From Sphingobacteriales bacterium 50-39 (GTDB lineage Bacteria > Bacteroidota > Bacteroidia > Chitinophagales > Chitinophagaceae): a DNA stretch of 64,000 nucleotides. The DNA is taken from positions 310,001 to 374,000 of the forward strand of contig MKTZ01000027.1 of the NCBI GenBank assembly GCA_001898505.1, read 5' to 3'. Numbering within the stretch: the stretch's first letter is position 1; every line of letters begins with the position of its first letter. The position numbers and the translations under genes are program-made. The notes beneath the pieces are model-generated. The model searched no databases. It worked only from the letters and a program-made list of their open reading frames with translations, and was not told where the DNA came from. This document shows, piece by piece, positions 39,205-47,726 of the stretch.

Positions 39205-40030
39205 TCAAAATTTCCGTTTCAATATGGTCCTCAGGGCGGAGGTCCAGCCGGCCGAAAGTAGCAAGGTCAAACTCGTGACTGCCACCGCCAGTATATCCCC
39301 TGGTCGATCATACCCGACCCGGCGGCCAGCGAACAGGCCAGTAAGCCAAGCTCGCCTGTTTGTGAAAGTAAGGCGCCGGCCCACCAACTCTGCTTCCATG
39401 GCATCCCCAGCAATCGGAAGACAAAGGAAGAAAGCCGGCTATTGCTCAGCAATACCGCGCCGGTGATCCCTGCTATAGATAACCAGTTGGCGGCTATGTA
39501 ATGCAGGTCGATCAAGAGGCCTACTGATACGAAATAGAGTGCGACAAAAAATACTTTGAATGGCTTCAGGACGAATCCCAACCATTCGAAACCTTTGGCC
39601 CTGCCCAGCCATAGGCCAGCTGCGAAACTCCCAATGGGGGCTGAGAGTCCTGCAAGAAATGACAGCCAGGAACAACCAAGACAACATAAAGCTCCGAAGA
39701 AGACCTGCAGATCGTGATCCTTCTCCAATTCCCGCCATCCCACCCAGGACCATCTTTACCCCTTGGGCAGCTAAAGGCTGCCATATCAAGCTGCCTTTGT
39801 CGGGAATATCAATCTCCAGGCCCCAAAAAAAACATCAGCAGGATGATACCGAAATCTCCAAGAAGGGCAGGTCCCTCTCCTGGCGAGAGCAACCCCATCA
39901 TCCCCGGACCCAACATCAAACCCGCCAAAATATACGCTACCAGGTAAGGTTGCTGCCATCGCCTCAACAAGGCTATCAACAGCAAAATAACCATGCATAG
40001 CACACTCAGGCGTGCCAAAATAAGTCCCAT
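39205..40030 (-). pseudogene. CPA2 (KefB-type) cation:proton antiporter, deleted and frameshifted
   Basis: Three reading frames together rebuild pieces of one antiporter. From ATG 40030 the first frame gives the N-terminal helices (LVAYILAGLMLGPGMMGLL near residue 28) until a shift at a T8G4 run near 39831. A short piece (LIWQPLAAQGVKMVLGGM) follows, then an apparent in-frame loss of the middle helices. The third frame carries APIGSFAAGLWLGRAKGFEW and the KefB-type FFVALYFVSVGLLID. A last shift near 39300 leads to VAVTSLTLLLSAGWTSALRTIL and a stop at 39205. About 275 codons remain of the 380-400 expected, so the protein is inactive. Confidence 0.78.
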
Positions 40031-40040
40031 ATAATCAAGA

Positions 40041-40068
40041 AAAAAGGGCGGACATGCGGCGTCCGCCC
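40041..40068 (-). terminator. terminator of hsp20
   Basis: GGGCGGAC and GTCCGCCC form an eight-bp stem with a seven-base loop, 29 bp after the hsp20 stop. On the reverse strand it is followed by a T-run (TTTTTTC), the standard rho-independent form. Confidence 0.85.
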
Positions 40069-40096
40069 ATAAGTGTTACCATCCTTTTTCGGTCAA

Positions 40097-40558
40097 TTAT
40101 TGAACCTCGATCTTGCGCGAAATGCGCTTAGCTTCTTCCCTCTTGGGAAGTGTCAGCGACAATATTCCGTTGTCATAACGGGCATTCGCTTTTTCTACAT
40201 CGACCGTACTGTCTACGGTAAAACTGCGGGAAAAGGATGTGGAACGGTATTCCCGGCGAATCCATTTTCGCTGATCACCTTCCATTTTCTGGTCGTTGTG
40301 CTCGAAAGAGACTGTCAGGGTATCGCCTGTGAATGCCAGCTGAAAATCCTCTTTCTTCAAGCCCGGCGCGACCACCTGAACCTCATAGGTTGTATCGGTT
40401 TCGACAATATTTACCGGCACCCGCGTGTCCGATGGTAAGCCATTGAAGCCCCAAAGGCGATCGTCAAAAAAACGATTGAAATTACTTTGGAAGAGTTCAT
40501 CCACAACACTTCCAAATGTGGCCGGACGATTGTCCGCTTTTTTGATGATGTTGTTCAT
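40097..40558 (-). CDS. small heat-shock protein (Hsp20/alpha-crystallin family)
   Basis: The 153-residue protein has an N-terminal arm (FQSNFNRFFDDRLWGF), then an alpha-crystallin domain from VPVNIVETDTTYEVQV near residue 48 to the end, including the AxxxNGIL motif (ARYDNGILSLTLPK near residue 128). It binds unfolding proteins without ATP and hands them to refolding chaperones, here possibly GroEL/ES 1 kb away. The gene has its own terminator and a gene-free 216-bp upstream region. Confidence 0.95.
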   Translation of the reverse strand: MNNIIKKADNRPATFGSVVDELFQSNFNRFFDDRLWGFNGLPSDTRVPVNIVETDTTYEVQVVAPGLKKEDFQLAFTGDTLTVSFEHNDQKMEGDQRKWIRREYRSTSFSRSFTVDSTVDVEKANARYDNGILSLTLPKREEAKRISRKIEVQ

Positions 40559-40774
40559 AATTTTTCGTTTTTAAGGTTTTTTTTCGCAAATCAACTTGAA
40601 TGCCAACTGACTTACGTTTGAAAAAATGACAGCCATTCGGAAAAATATTCAGACAAAAATAATCGACGCCATATATAAAAAGCGATAAGGCGGAATGTCA
40701 TTTTTGCATAAATGGGAAGATGGCATCGTGATTGCCGGATGGGATAATTATAACAGCGGTATAAATCGATTGTC

Positions 40775-41065
40775 ATGAGAACTATCTTTTACGTCATACT
40801 TCGATTACGAACAATTGACGGATTCGAGTCCTATGGATCGTTCAACCTGGGAGACGATCGAGAATTTGCATATGGGGTGTTCAGTCAGTTGAAGGGCCGG
40901 GAATTGCCGCAAGAAACTGATATGCTACACATGGATTTGATGGAAGCAAAAGAGGGGCTGCCGGTCAACCTCAGGGTAGTGAGCTGTACAGCGGAAGAAA
41001 TCGCAGCAAATGTGAAATGCATTACGCGGGAAATGTTCAAGCTGCTAAACTTGGAATCAAAGTAA
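40775..41065 (+). CDS. small conserved hypothetical protein
   Basis: The 96-residue protein begins MRTIFYVILRLRTIDGFESYG and contains LKGRELPQETDMLHMDLMEAKEGLP near the centre. It has no signal peptide beyond a weak hydrophobic start and no known catalytic motif. I do not recognise the family; I think related small proteins occur in other Bacteroidota. It lies alone on the forward strand between hsp20 and a truncated oxidoreductase, with a gene-free 216 bp before it. Confidence 0.6.
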   Translation: MRTIFYVILRLRTIDGFESYGSFNLGDDREFAYGVFSQLKGRELPQETDMLHMDLMEAKEGLPVNLRVVSCTAEEIAANVKCITREMFKLLNLESK

Positions 41066-41124
41066 TACATTAATATATAGCCCCCCCCTCGCTCTCGCGA
41101 GAGGCGCTTGTTGGCCTACCTGGA

Positions 41125-41457
41125 TTAGCTCGTCCGCTCCTTCATCGCGGCCATCGCTGATCCCCCTGGACGTTTCTCGAACTGCCTTCCCATTCCTCCC
41201 ATAATAGCCGCCACTTTTTGTCCCGGCTGGTAGCTCTCCGTAGGATCGTGGTCTACTTCTCCGACACATTCGGTGCCTTGAATGATTGGAAAGTTGACGC
41301 CGGGCGAATGCCCCTGACGGGTGTACAACTCGGATCTGTTGAGACCAAAGGCTTTTACCTTAATCGTCACCCAACCATCCTTAGGTGCGGGTTTGGCGAC
41401 TTCTTTTATTTGGATCACTTCTGGTCCGCCTGCTTTTGTTGTCAATGCTGCTTTCAT
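41125..41457 (-). pseudogene. truncated zinc-type alcohol dehydrogenase/quinone oxidoreductase
   Basis: From ATG 41457 the first 90 residues are a clear MDR N-terminal (GroES-like) domain: MKAALTTKAGGPEVIQIKEV, then KVKAFGLNRSELYTRQGHSPG near residue 33, ending IMGGMGRQF. The last 19 residues (EKRPGGSAMAAMKERTS) do not belong to the family and stop at 41125. A complete enzyme has about 320-340 residues including an NADP-binding Rossmann domain, none of which remains. The junction falls near 41180. A 12-bp perfect palindrome, CTCTCGCGAGAG, lies close by at 41092-41103. The fragment is probably not functional. Confidence 0.72.
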
Positions 41458-41532
41458 ATCACAAAGGTGGATATTCCTCGTAGCTGAAACCCATTAACAA
41501 TCTTAAGAAATACGCTTAAACTTTATTAAGAC

Positions 41533-42132
41533 TTAAGGGCGACTGGTCATATCCTTCCTGATCTTGCTTAAAAATTCGGGGGTGATTCCCAGGTAAGAGG
41601 CTATTTGAGTATTGGGAAGACGCATAGCTAATTGGGGATAGTCGGCTAGAAATGCCTGATAACGCTCTTCGGCGGGCTGGCTGATATTTTGAAGCGTCCT
41701 GTTTTGCAGACTGATATATTTGCGCTCTACGATGATCCGGAAATTTCGATCGAATTTATGAGACGCGACATACATATCGATGACCTTGTCATGTTTGATC
41801 TGGAGAATCACGGACGGCTCGATCGCCTCTATATAAAGGAGACTCGGCGTCTGATCGTAGAAGCTGGCCAGATCGGTGGTCCAGTCATTTTCAATGGTGA
41901 ATTGGATATTATGTTCTTTGCCATCCTGGTCGGCCGCATACAGTCTGAAGCAGCCTTCAACGACATAAGTGAAATGCCGGCAGACATCTCCGGGTTGAAG
42001 GATATACTGCCGGCGCTTTATTTTTCTTTCAGTAAAAAGGGGGGCAATATCTTCCCGCTCCCGGCTATTGAACGGAGATGAATTTTTGAAGTAATCAAAT
42101 AGCTTCCCGAGCGATGAGTCTTTATTATCCAC
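41533..42132 (-). CDS. Crp/Fnr-family transcriptional regulator
   Basis: The 199-residue protein has a cyclic-nucleotide-binding-like domain (about 20-130, with YILQPGDVCRHFTYVVEGCFRLY) and a C-terminal winged helix (AMRLPNTQIASYLGITPEFLSKIRKD near residue 170). It is the short Bacteroidota type that usually lacks a clear cAMP site, so the effector is unknown. The start is GTG at 42132. It is divergent from the hydrolase at 42261 with 128 bp between the starts, a common arrangement for a regulator controlling its neighbour. It follows the truncated oxidoreductase on the same strand. Confidence 0.85.
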   Translation of the reverse strand: MDNKDSSLGKLFDYFKNSSPFNSREREDIAPLFTERKIKRRQYILQPGDVCRHFTYVVEGCFRLYAADQDGKEHNIQFTIENDWTTDLASFYDQTPSLLYIEAIEPSVILQIKHDKVIDMYVASHKFDRNFRIIVERKYISLQNRTLQNISQPAEERYQAFLADYPQLAMRLPNTQIASYLGITPEFLSKIRKDMTSRP

Positions 42133-42248
42133 AGATTGTTGAATAAGGCTCTCAATATCCTAAATAATTCGGCTATAGCCAAGAACCCTTGAACTATATT
42201 AAGCCTATTTCTTAAGTTTTCCTATTGACGGCCGTCCCCCGTCTATAC

Positions 42249-42256
42249 TAGCTTTG
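42249..42256 (+). promoter_or_regulatory. TAnnTTTG box next to the hydrolase start
   Basis: TAGCTTTG is a perfect -7 box and a TTG lies 21 bp upstream at 42225-42227. The ATG at 42261 follows after only four bases, so a transcript would be nearly leaderless, or the match is accidental. Spacing is longer than usual. Confidence 0.3.
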
Positions 42257-42260
42257 TCTC

Positions 42261-43079
42261 ATGAAAAATATACAACAACAAAGAGAAGAGTTTGACCAAT
42301 TAGGCAACCTCTATCCAGCAGAAGCATCCGTTAAACTTGAACAGTCGCTTGTAAATGGCGTAAACAGTTATTGGTTTACTCCCGAAAACGCCATTGCAGA
42401 CAGAATAATCATTTACCTGCATGGCGGCGTATTCGCCCTTGGCTCAGTCCGTTCACACGGGAGTCTGGTGAGTCATATCGCGCACAAGCTTAAGACGACC
42501 ATCTTATTCGTGGAGTATGCTTTGGCGCCAGAGCATCCTTATCCCGCAGCCAACAACGATGTTTTTGCAGTGTATAAGGCATTGCTTAAAGATCATCCTG
42601 GCTATAAGATCGGCTTTATAGGTGACAGTGCAGGCGGTGGTTTAACCGTCTCGACTGTAAGCGAGATTTTGAAGCAACAATTACCGCTGCCTTATGCTGT
42701 GGCGATGATCTCACCCTGGATCGATCTGAAATGCGATAACCCGTCCTATGAAAGTAACAAGGCAAAGGATCCAATCCTTGGCATTCATATTTTAGGTGGT
42801 GCGGCAAAAGATTATCTCGCCGGCGCAATACTCGGGGCGGTAAACCCTGCTGACTTGGCCTTAAGCACCTTTCCCTCGCTTCTTATCACGGTTGGGACCA
42901 ACGAGGTCCTGTTTGACGACAGCCTGAACTTTTATGATGTTGCCAAAGGCCTGCAGCCCAACTCGACACTAACGATCTACGACGACCAGTACCATGTATG
43001 GCCATTGGCGAATGTTCACAGCGAGGCATCGCAGCGGCTACTTATCGAAATGGATGGTTTTTTTAATTCTATACCTTGA
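42261..43079 (+). CDS. alpha/beta hydrolase, hormone-sensitive-lipase type
   Basis: The 272-residue cytoplasmic protein carries the HGG oxyanion motif (IIYLHGGVFALGS near residue 50), EYALAPEHPYPAANND near residue 92, the nucleophile elbow GDSAGGG near residue 121 and a late Asp-His pair (DQYHVWPLA near residue 250). These define the HSL family, hydrolysing short-chain esters. No signal peptide. It is controlled possibly by the divergent Crp-type gene. A hairpin at 43216-43232 lies after it. Substrate unknown. Confidence 0.9.
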   Translation: MKNIQQQREEFDQLGNLYPAEASVKLEQSLVNGVNSYWFTPENAIADRIIIYLHGGVFALGSVRSHGSLVSHIAHKLKTTILFVEYALAPEHPYPAANNDVFAVYKALLKDHPGYKIGFIGDSAGGGLTVSTVSEILKQQLPLPYAVAMISPWIDLKCDNPSYESNKAKDPILGIHILGGAAKDYLAGAILGAVNPADLALSTFPSLLITVGTNEVLFDDSLNFYDVAKGLQPNSTLTIYDDQYHVWPLANVHSEASQRLLIEMDGFFNSIP

Positions 43080-43212
43080 AGTTGAGCGGCAAAAAAATGG
43101 TTGGCTGGTTGGGTGGTCCGATTATTCCATTCCGGACGACCCGTCAGGAATCGAACTTCTTATTTATTGTATTTGAATGAATTAAGGGCAATAGGAACTA
43201 TCTCTCAAAAGT

Positions 43213-43240
43213 GAAACCCGCTACCGGAGCGGGTCTCATA
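43213..43240 (+). terminator. candidate terminator after the hydrolase gene
   Basis: CCCGCT and AGCGGG form a six-bp stem with a five-base loop, followed by TCTCATAATTTTG. The stretch 43080-43440 otherwise holds no gene. It includes a perfect 9-bp inverted repeat GTGCTGCAC/GTGCAGCAC with an AAA loop at 43299-43319. Confidence 0.55.
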
Positions 43241-43440
43241 ATTTTGTTGCCTTACCTGGGTAATCTTTTGTGTTCGTTTTCAGTCATTTATGGTCATGGT
43301 GCTGCACAAAGTGCAGCACAGCTCAATCTCGTTTTTCGACAGTCAAAGTTATTGACCATCAGGTCTAAAGATACGGAATATTTTGTTTGTTGTTGTTAAG
43401 ATAGAACCTATTGATTTCAAGAAGATCGCAGCATTCTCTC

Positions 43441-44343
43441 TTAACTGCTAAGCTTCCCTTCTTCAGTGCTAGCCAGCGAATCGTTGATCTCCTTCCTGTA
43501 ATGCGAAGGCGTCTTGCCTGTGATCTCTTTGAAGAATTTATTGAAGTTCGTCATATTCTGGTAGCCTGACTGATAGCCCACGTCAGAAATGGACAGCTCA
43601 TGATTTTGCAGAAGCTTGCAGGCGTGTCCCACCCTCAATTCGTTGAGGAATCGGGAAAAGGACTTCTGCGTCCGCTTCTTAAAAAAGTTGCAAAAGGCCG
43701 GAGCGGAGAGGTTGGCAACGGCCGCGATTTCCGCCAATGTGATAGGTTCGGTGAAGTTTTGGATGAGGTACTGATAGACGGTGCTCATTCGCCGGGTGTC
43801 TTTTTCGTTGAATGAATGTTGATAGCCGATGGAAGCAAGACATTCGTATTCTGTGGTCTCGAGGAAGAGATTAATGATATCGAGAAACTCGATCACTTTT
43901 TCGAGGCCTTTTTTATGAACGATGGTTTGCAGGCGGTGAATAGCCTGTTGCTGTGTTTCTCCCAGGAACCGGATGCCCCTGCGTGCTTTGTCCAGGAGAT
44001 GGGTGATCTTGATCTTATAATGTTCTTCGTGGGTGAGATGCACAAGAAAGCTGGGATTGAAATAAGTGACTATGGCCTTTGCCGTACTGCGGTTGGGGTC
44101 CTTCAGGTAATCCGGGTCGTTATACCAGATATGTGGCAGATTGGAGCTCATTAGCACCAGGTCGCCTGAGGAAAAGTTGGAGATATTGTCGCCGACGATC
44201 CTCTTGCCTGAGCTTTCTAAAACGAAATTCAGCTCACAAAGTTCATGGAAATGAAAAGGGGTGTTAAAATGATCGCAATCGAGCTGTTTGATAAAGAACG
44301 TCTGCTCTTTCTGCAATCCTACTTCTATCAGTTGCGCCTTCAT
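43441..44343 (-). CDS. AraC-family transcriptional regulator of the mannoside locus
   Basis: The 300-residue protein has an N-terminal cupin-type sensing domain (FHFHELCELNFVLESSGKR near residue 30) and a C-terminal double helix-turn-helix with ITLAEIAAVANLSAPAFCNFFKK near residue 205 and VGYQSGYQNMTNFNKFFKEITG near residue 260. It is transcribed away from susC with 249 bp between the start codons, so it probably controls the SusCD/GH38 operon. The ligand might be a mannose-containing sugar, which is a guess. This regulator appears intact, unlike the AraC gene in the island. Confidence 0.88.
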   Translation of the reverse strand: MKAQLIEVGLQKEQTFFIKQLDCDHFNTPFHFHELCELNFVLESSGKRIVGDNISNFSSGDLVLMSSNLPHIWYNDPDYLKDPNRSTAKAIVTYFNPSFLVHLTHEEHYKIKITHLLDKARRGIRFLGETQQQAIHRLQTIVHKKGLEKVIEFLDIINLFLETTEYECLASIGYQHSFNEKDTRRMSTVYQYLIQNFTEPITLAEIAAVANLSAPAFCNFFKKRTQKSFSRFLNELRVGHACKLLQNHELSISDVGYQSGYQNMTNFNKFFKEITGKTPSHYRKEINDSLASTEEGKLSS

Positions 44344-44592
44344 AACAGTCAGGTTTGAGTAGCTAAAGTTATAATATTCTTCAGTGTATAAAAGTATTTT
44401 CTCCTTTTGGACGTCTAGTCAGGTACAAAACAGTAAAATAATTGTAATAGCTGTTAATGGAGTTGTAGATATGGCTTGCCGCCGGGTATATCTTCGTATC
44501 GTCTGATTCAATATTTTTTCATGTAACCTCTATCCGTCTCGCCTGACTCCTATATTTTTTAACAATATTTTTTAATACGACCAACTGCTATT

Positions 44593-47500
44593 ATGAAAAG
44601 AGAATTCAGGTTCTTCCCACCTCTTATTAAAGCGTTCTGCTTTTTAAGCGTTCTATTCATTGGTGTCCTGCCGGCATCCGGCCAGCAGACCCCGGGTACG
44701 GTGACGGGTGTTATTACGGACAGCGCCGGAGCGCCCATCCTGGGAGTGAGTGTTCAGGTGCTGGGCAGCCAGACAGGCGCCGTCAGCGACCAGCACGGCG
44801 CATTCCACATCAAGGCTGCCGATGGAGCCACCCTTGTTTTTACGATCACAGGCTATCGCACCGAGAAGGTCGAAGTACGGGCGGGTAAGGAAATGCGCAT
44901 CGTACTCCTGCCACAGGCGGGTGTGCTCAATGATGTGGTAGTCATTGGGTATGGCACGCAGAAGAAGGCAGACGTGACGGGCGCCGTCGCCTCCGTGAAG
45001 GCCGCCGATATGGCTGACAGGATCACCTCCAATCCGCTGGAAGCCTTATCCGGGAAGGTCCCGGGTCTCAGCGTGTACAGCAACAGCGGACGCCCTGGCG
45101 GAGGAGTGAGCGTCAACCTGCGCGGTTTCAATTCCATATCCGCATCCAATGCTCCCCTCTTTGTCATTGACGGCATCGTGGGCGCGGATTTTCAATCCCT
45201 TAATCCCAGCGACATTGAAGCCGTGGATGTATTGAAGGATGCATCTTCCACCGCCATTTATGGCTCCCGCGGGGCCAATGGCGTTATCATCGTGACCACC
45301 AGGAAGGCGAAGAATGGCGATTTCGGTATTGCTTACAACGGCAGCGTCAGCGTCAACCAACTGGCAAGGCGCATGGACATGCTGGATTCCAAAGGCTGGA
45401 TGGAGTGGTTCAAGCGTGCGTGGGCATATGATCCCACCCGCGGGCCATTGCCTGATCTGCATGCGGACTACCCTAATCTGTTCGACGGGAATGGCAATCC
45501 TCTCTACAACACCGACTGGCAAAAGGAGGCGACGCGTACGGCGTTGTCGCATCGTCATTATATTTCCATGACACAGGGGACCGCCAAGTCGAAGAACGGG
45601 CTGTATGCCGGCTACCAGGACGACCAGGGTATCCTGCGCAATACGTATTATAAGAAATTCTCTGCCCGTTACAATACAGAGATGAATTTGCGCTCATGGT
45701 TCACTGTCGGCGGCGACATCGGCTATAACCAGATAAAGACAAACAGAGTGGACGATTTTGCCGTTGGGGCGGAGAATGCCACCCGTATGATGGTAGAGTT
45801 CCTTCCCATCTTCCCGGTGAAATATCCCAACGGAGACTGGAGCCGCCTGGACGAGTTCGGGTACAATTTCGATGGGGCCGGCGGCCACAGCAAGTCCGGC
45901 ATCTATCCGGCGGAGAACCCCGTAAGGCAGCTGGATCAGATGGTCAATCTTTATCTGACGGATCAGATATTGGCCAATTTTTATGGCAATGTGCGTCTGG
46001 CCCCGGGCCTTACGTTCAAGACCACCTATTCCACACAAATATTTTCGACGAAGAACAATCTCTACGTCGGCAAGGACCTGGAGGACATCGGGCTTCCCAC
46101 CAGCGGGGCCGCCAGCGTAGGCAATTCCAGGACCGTCTACTGGCAGGCGGAGAATTATCTCACCTATGACAGGAATTTCGGTTCGGATCATCACCTGAAT
46201 GCCGTGCTCGGCGCCAGCTGGATGGAGTCGACACAGGAATCGTCCTCGGCCAGCGCCACCGGCTTTTCCACCGACTACTATCAGTTCAACAATCTCAGCG
46301 CCGGCTCTGTGCAAGGGACACCACAGTCCGGATACAGCGACTACAAGCTGAATTCCTACTACGGTAGGCTCAACTATGCATACCTTGATAAATACCTGGT
46401 GACCTTTACCGGACGTTATGACGGATCGTCCAAGTTCGGGGATGCCACCAAGTTTGCCTTTTTCCCGTCCGGCGCCCTTGGCTGGATCGTCTCCAAGGAG
46501 AATTTCCTGGCCAATAGTAATTTCATTTCCTTCCTGAAGTTGCGCGGCAGCTATGGGATCACCGGCAACTCCGAGATCCTTCCATATTCCTCGCTTGGCA
46601 ATGTGGGTGTATACACGATCTCTCTGAACGACCAGCGCGTAAAGGGCACTGGGCCTGTCAGCGTTCCGAACCCCAACCTGAAGTGGGAGCAGACTGCGCA
46701 GACAGACATCGGCGTTGACCTGCGGGTATTGGACAACCGGCTCAGCCTGACGGCGGATTATTACAAGAAGAAGACCACCAACCTGCTGCTGAATGTACCC
46801 ATTTCATCCGTCACAGGCTATACTTCTGTGACGACCAATATCGGCAGCTTGCAGAATACAGGTTTCGAGCTGGCGGTCATCGGCGACATCGTTCGCGGCC
46901 GTGATCTTAGCTGGAGCCTGGGTGCGCAACTCTCCGCCAACACCAACAAGATACTCGCGCTGGGTACGACGAATGCGGACATTTTCCCCGGACCTAATTT
47001 TCTGGGACAGACCAATATCCTGCAGGTAGGAAAGCCCATCGGCAATTTCTGGGGCTTCCAGCGGATCGGAACCTGGGGCGACAAGGAGGCAGCCGAGGCG
47101 GCGCTGTATGGCAAGAAGCCGGGGGATATCAAACGGCTGGATGTGAACAAAGACCATGTATTCGACAACAGCGATGCCATGGTGCTGGGTAATATGTTCC
47201 CGAAATATGAACTGAACCTTACCACCACCATTCGATACAAGAACTGGACGCTGAGTGCGGATGTGCAGGTGCGGCATGGCAATAAGGTGATGAACATCAC
47301 CACGCTGACCGTGGAAGACCGGCAATATTATGCCAACAGCTACGCCACCATTCTCAAAGATGCCTGGACGCCTCAGCATCAGAATACGCTCGTGCCTTCT
47401 TTGCGATTTGCCAACATCGATCCCTGGGGTACGGACCTGCCGTTCTTTATGGACAGCCGGTGGGTGGAAGACGGATCGTTCGTGCGGGGCAAGAGTATCA

Positions 47501-47715
47501 ATCTTGGCTATGCCTTCCCTGGCAAGCAGGCGGTGCGACTTGGACTTTCGGGTCTGCGGCTGTATGCCAACGTCCAGAACTTCTTCCTCCTTTCGAAATA
47601 CAGAGGGTTCGATCCCGAGGTCAGCACTTTTGGCGGATCGTTCGCGCAGGGCATCGAATTCTACGGATCACCCAGACCGCGCACTTATACGATAGGTCTT
47701 ACTGCTAATTTCTAA
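44593..47715 (+). CDS. SusC/RagA-family TonB-linked outer-membrane transporter
   Basis: The 1040-residue protein begins with a signal peptide, then a carboxypeptidase-D-like domain (GTVTGVITDSAGAPILGVSV near residue 36). A TonB box/plug region follows, with VVVIGYGTQKKADVTGAV near residue 116 and LFVIDGIVGADF near residue 193. The remainder is a 22-stranded beta barrel ending in the usual aromatic residue (LTANF). With SusD it forms the outer-membrane gate that imports bound glycans using TonB energy. It opens an operon continuing through susD and the GH38 genes. Confidence 0.96.
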   Translation: MKREFRFFPPLIKAFCFLSVLFIGVLPASGQQTPGTVTGVITDSAGAPILGVSVQVLGSQTGAVSDQHGAFHIKAADGATLVFTITGYRTEKVEVRAGKEMRIVLLPQAGVLNDVVVIGYGTQKKADVTGAVASVKAADMADRITSNPLEALSGKVPGLSVYSNSGRPGGGVSVNLRGFNSISASNAPLFVIDGIVGADFQSLNPSDIEAVDVLKDASSTAIYGSRGANGVIIVTTRKAKNGDFGIAYNGSVSVNQLARRMDMLDSKGWMEWFKRAWAYDPTRGPLPDLHADYPNLFDGNGNPLYNTDWQKEATRTALSHRHYISMTQGTAKSKNGLYAGYQDDQGILRNTYYKKFSARYNTEMNLRSWFTVGGDIGYNQIKTNRVDDFAVGAENATRMMVEFLPIFPVKYPNGDWSRLDEFGYNFDGAGGHSKSGIYPAENPVRQLDQMVNLYLTDQILANFYGNVRLAPGLTFKTTYSTQIFSTKNNLYVGKDLEDIGLPTSGAASVGNSRTVYWQAENYLTYDRNFGSDHHLNAVLGASWMESTQESSSASATGFSTDYYQFNNLSAGSVQGTPQSGYSDYKLNSYYGRLNYAYLDKYLVTFTGRYDGSSKFGDATKFAFFPSGALGWIVSKENFLANSNFISFLKLRGSYGITGNSEILPYSSLGNVGVYTISLNDQRVKGTGPVSVPNPNLKWEQTAQTDIGVDLRVLDNRLSLTADYYKKKTTNLLLNVPISSVTGYTSVTTNIGSLQNTGFELAVIGDIVRGRDLSWSLGAQLSANTNKILALGTTNADIFPGPNFLGQTNILQVGKPIGNFWGFQRIGTWGDKEAAEAALYGKKPGDIKRLDVNKDHVFDNSDAMVLGNMFPKYELNLTTTIRYKNWTLSADVQVRHGNKVMNITTLTVEDRQYYANSYATILKDAWTPQHQNTLVPSLRFANIDPWGTDLPFFMDSRWVEDGSFVRGKSINLGYAFPGKQAVRLGLSGLRLYANVQNFFLLSKYRGFDPEVSTFGGSFAQGIEFYGSPRPRTYTIGLTANF

Positions 47716-47726
47716 ACATATTGCAT

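Noticed and set aside
43130-43160. Possible tRNA 3' end (TTCGATTCC on the reverse strand)
   Set aside because: The T-stem arms do not pair (AGAAG against CCTGA), and no anticodon arm or acceptor stem lies upstream. It is at most a remnant and may be chance.
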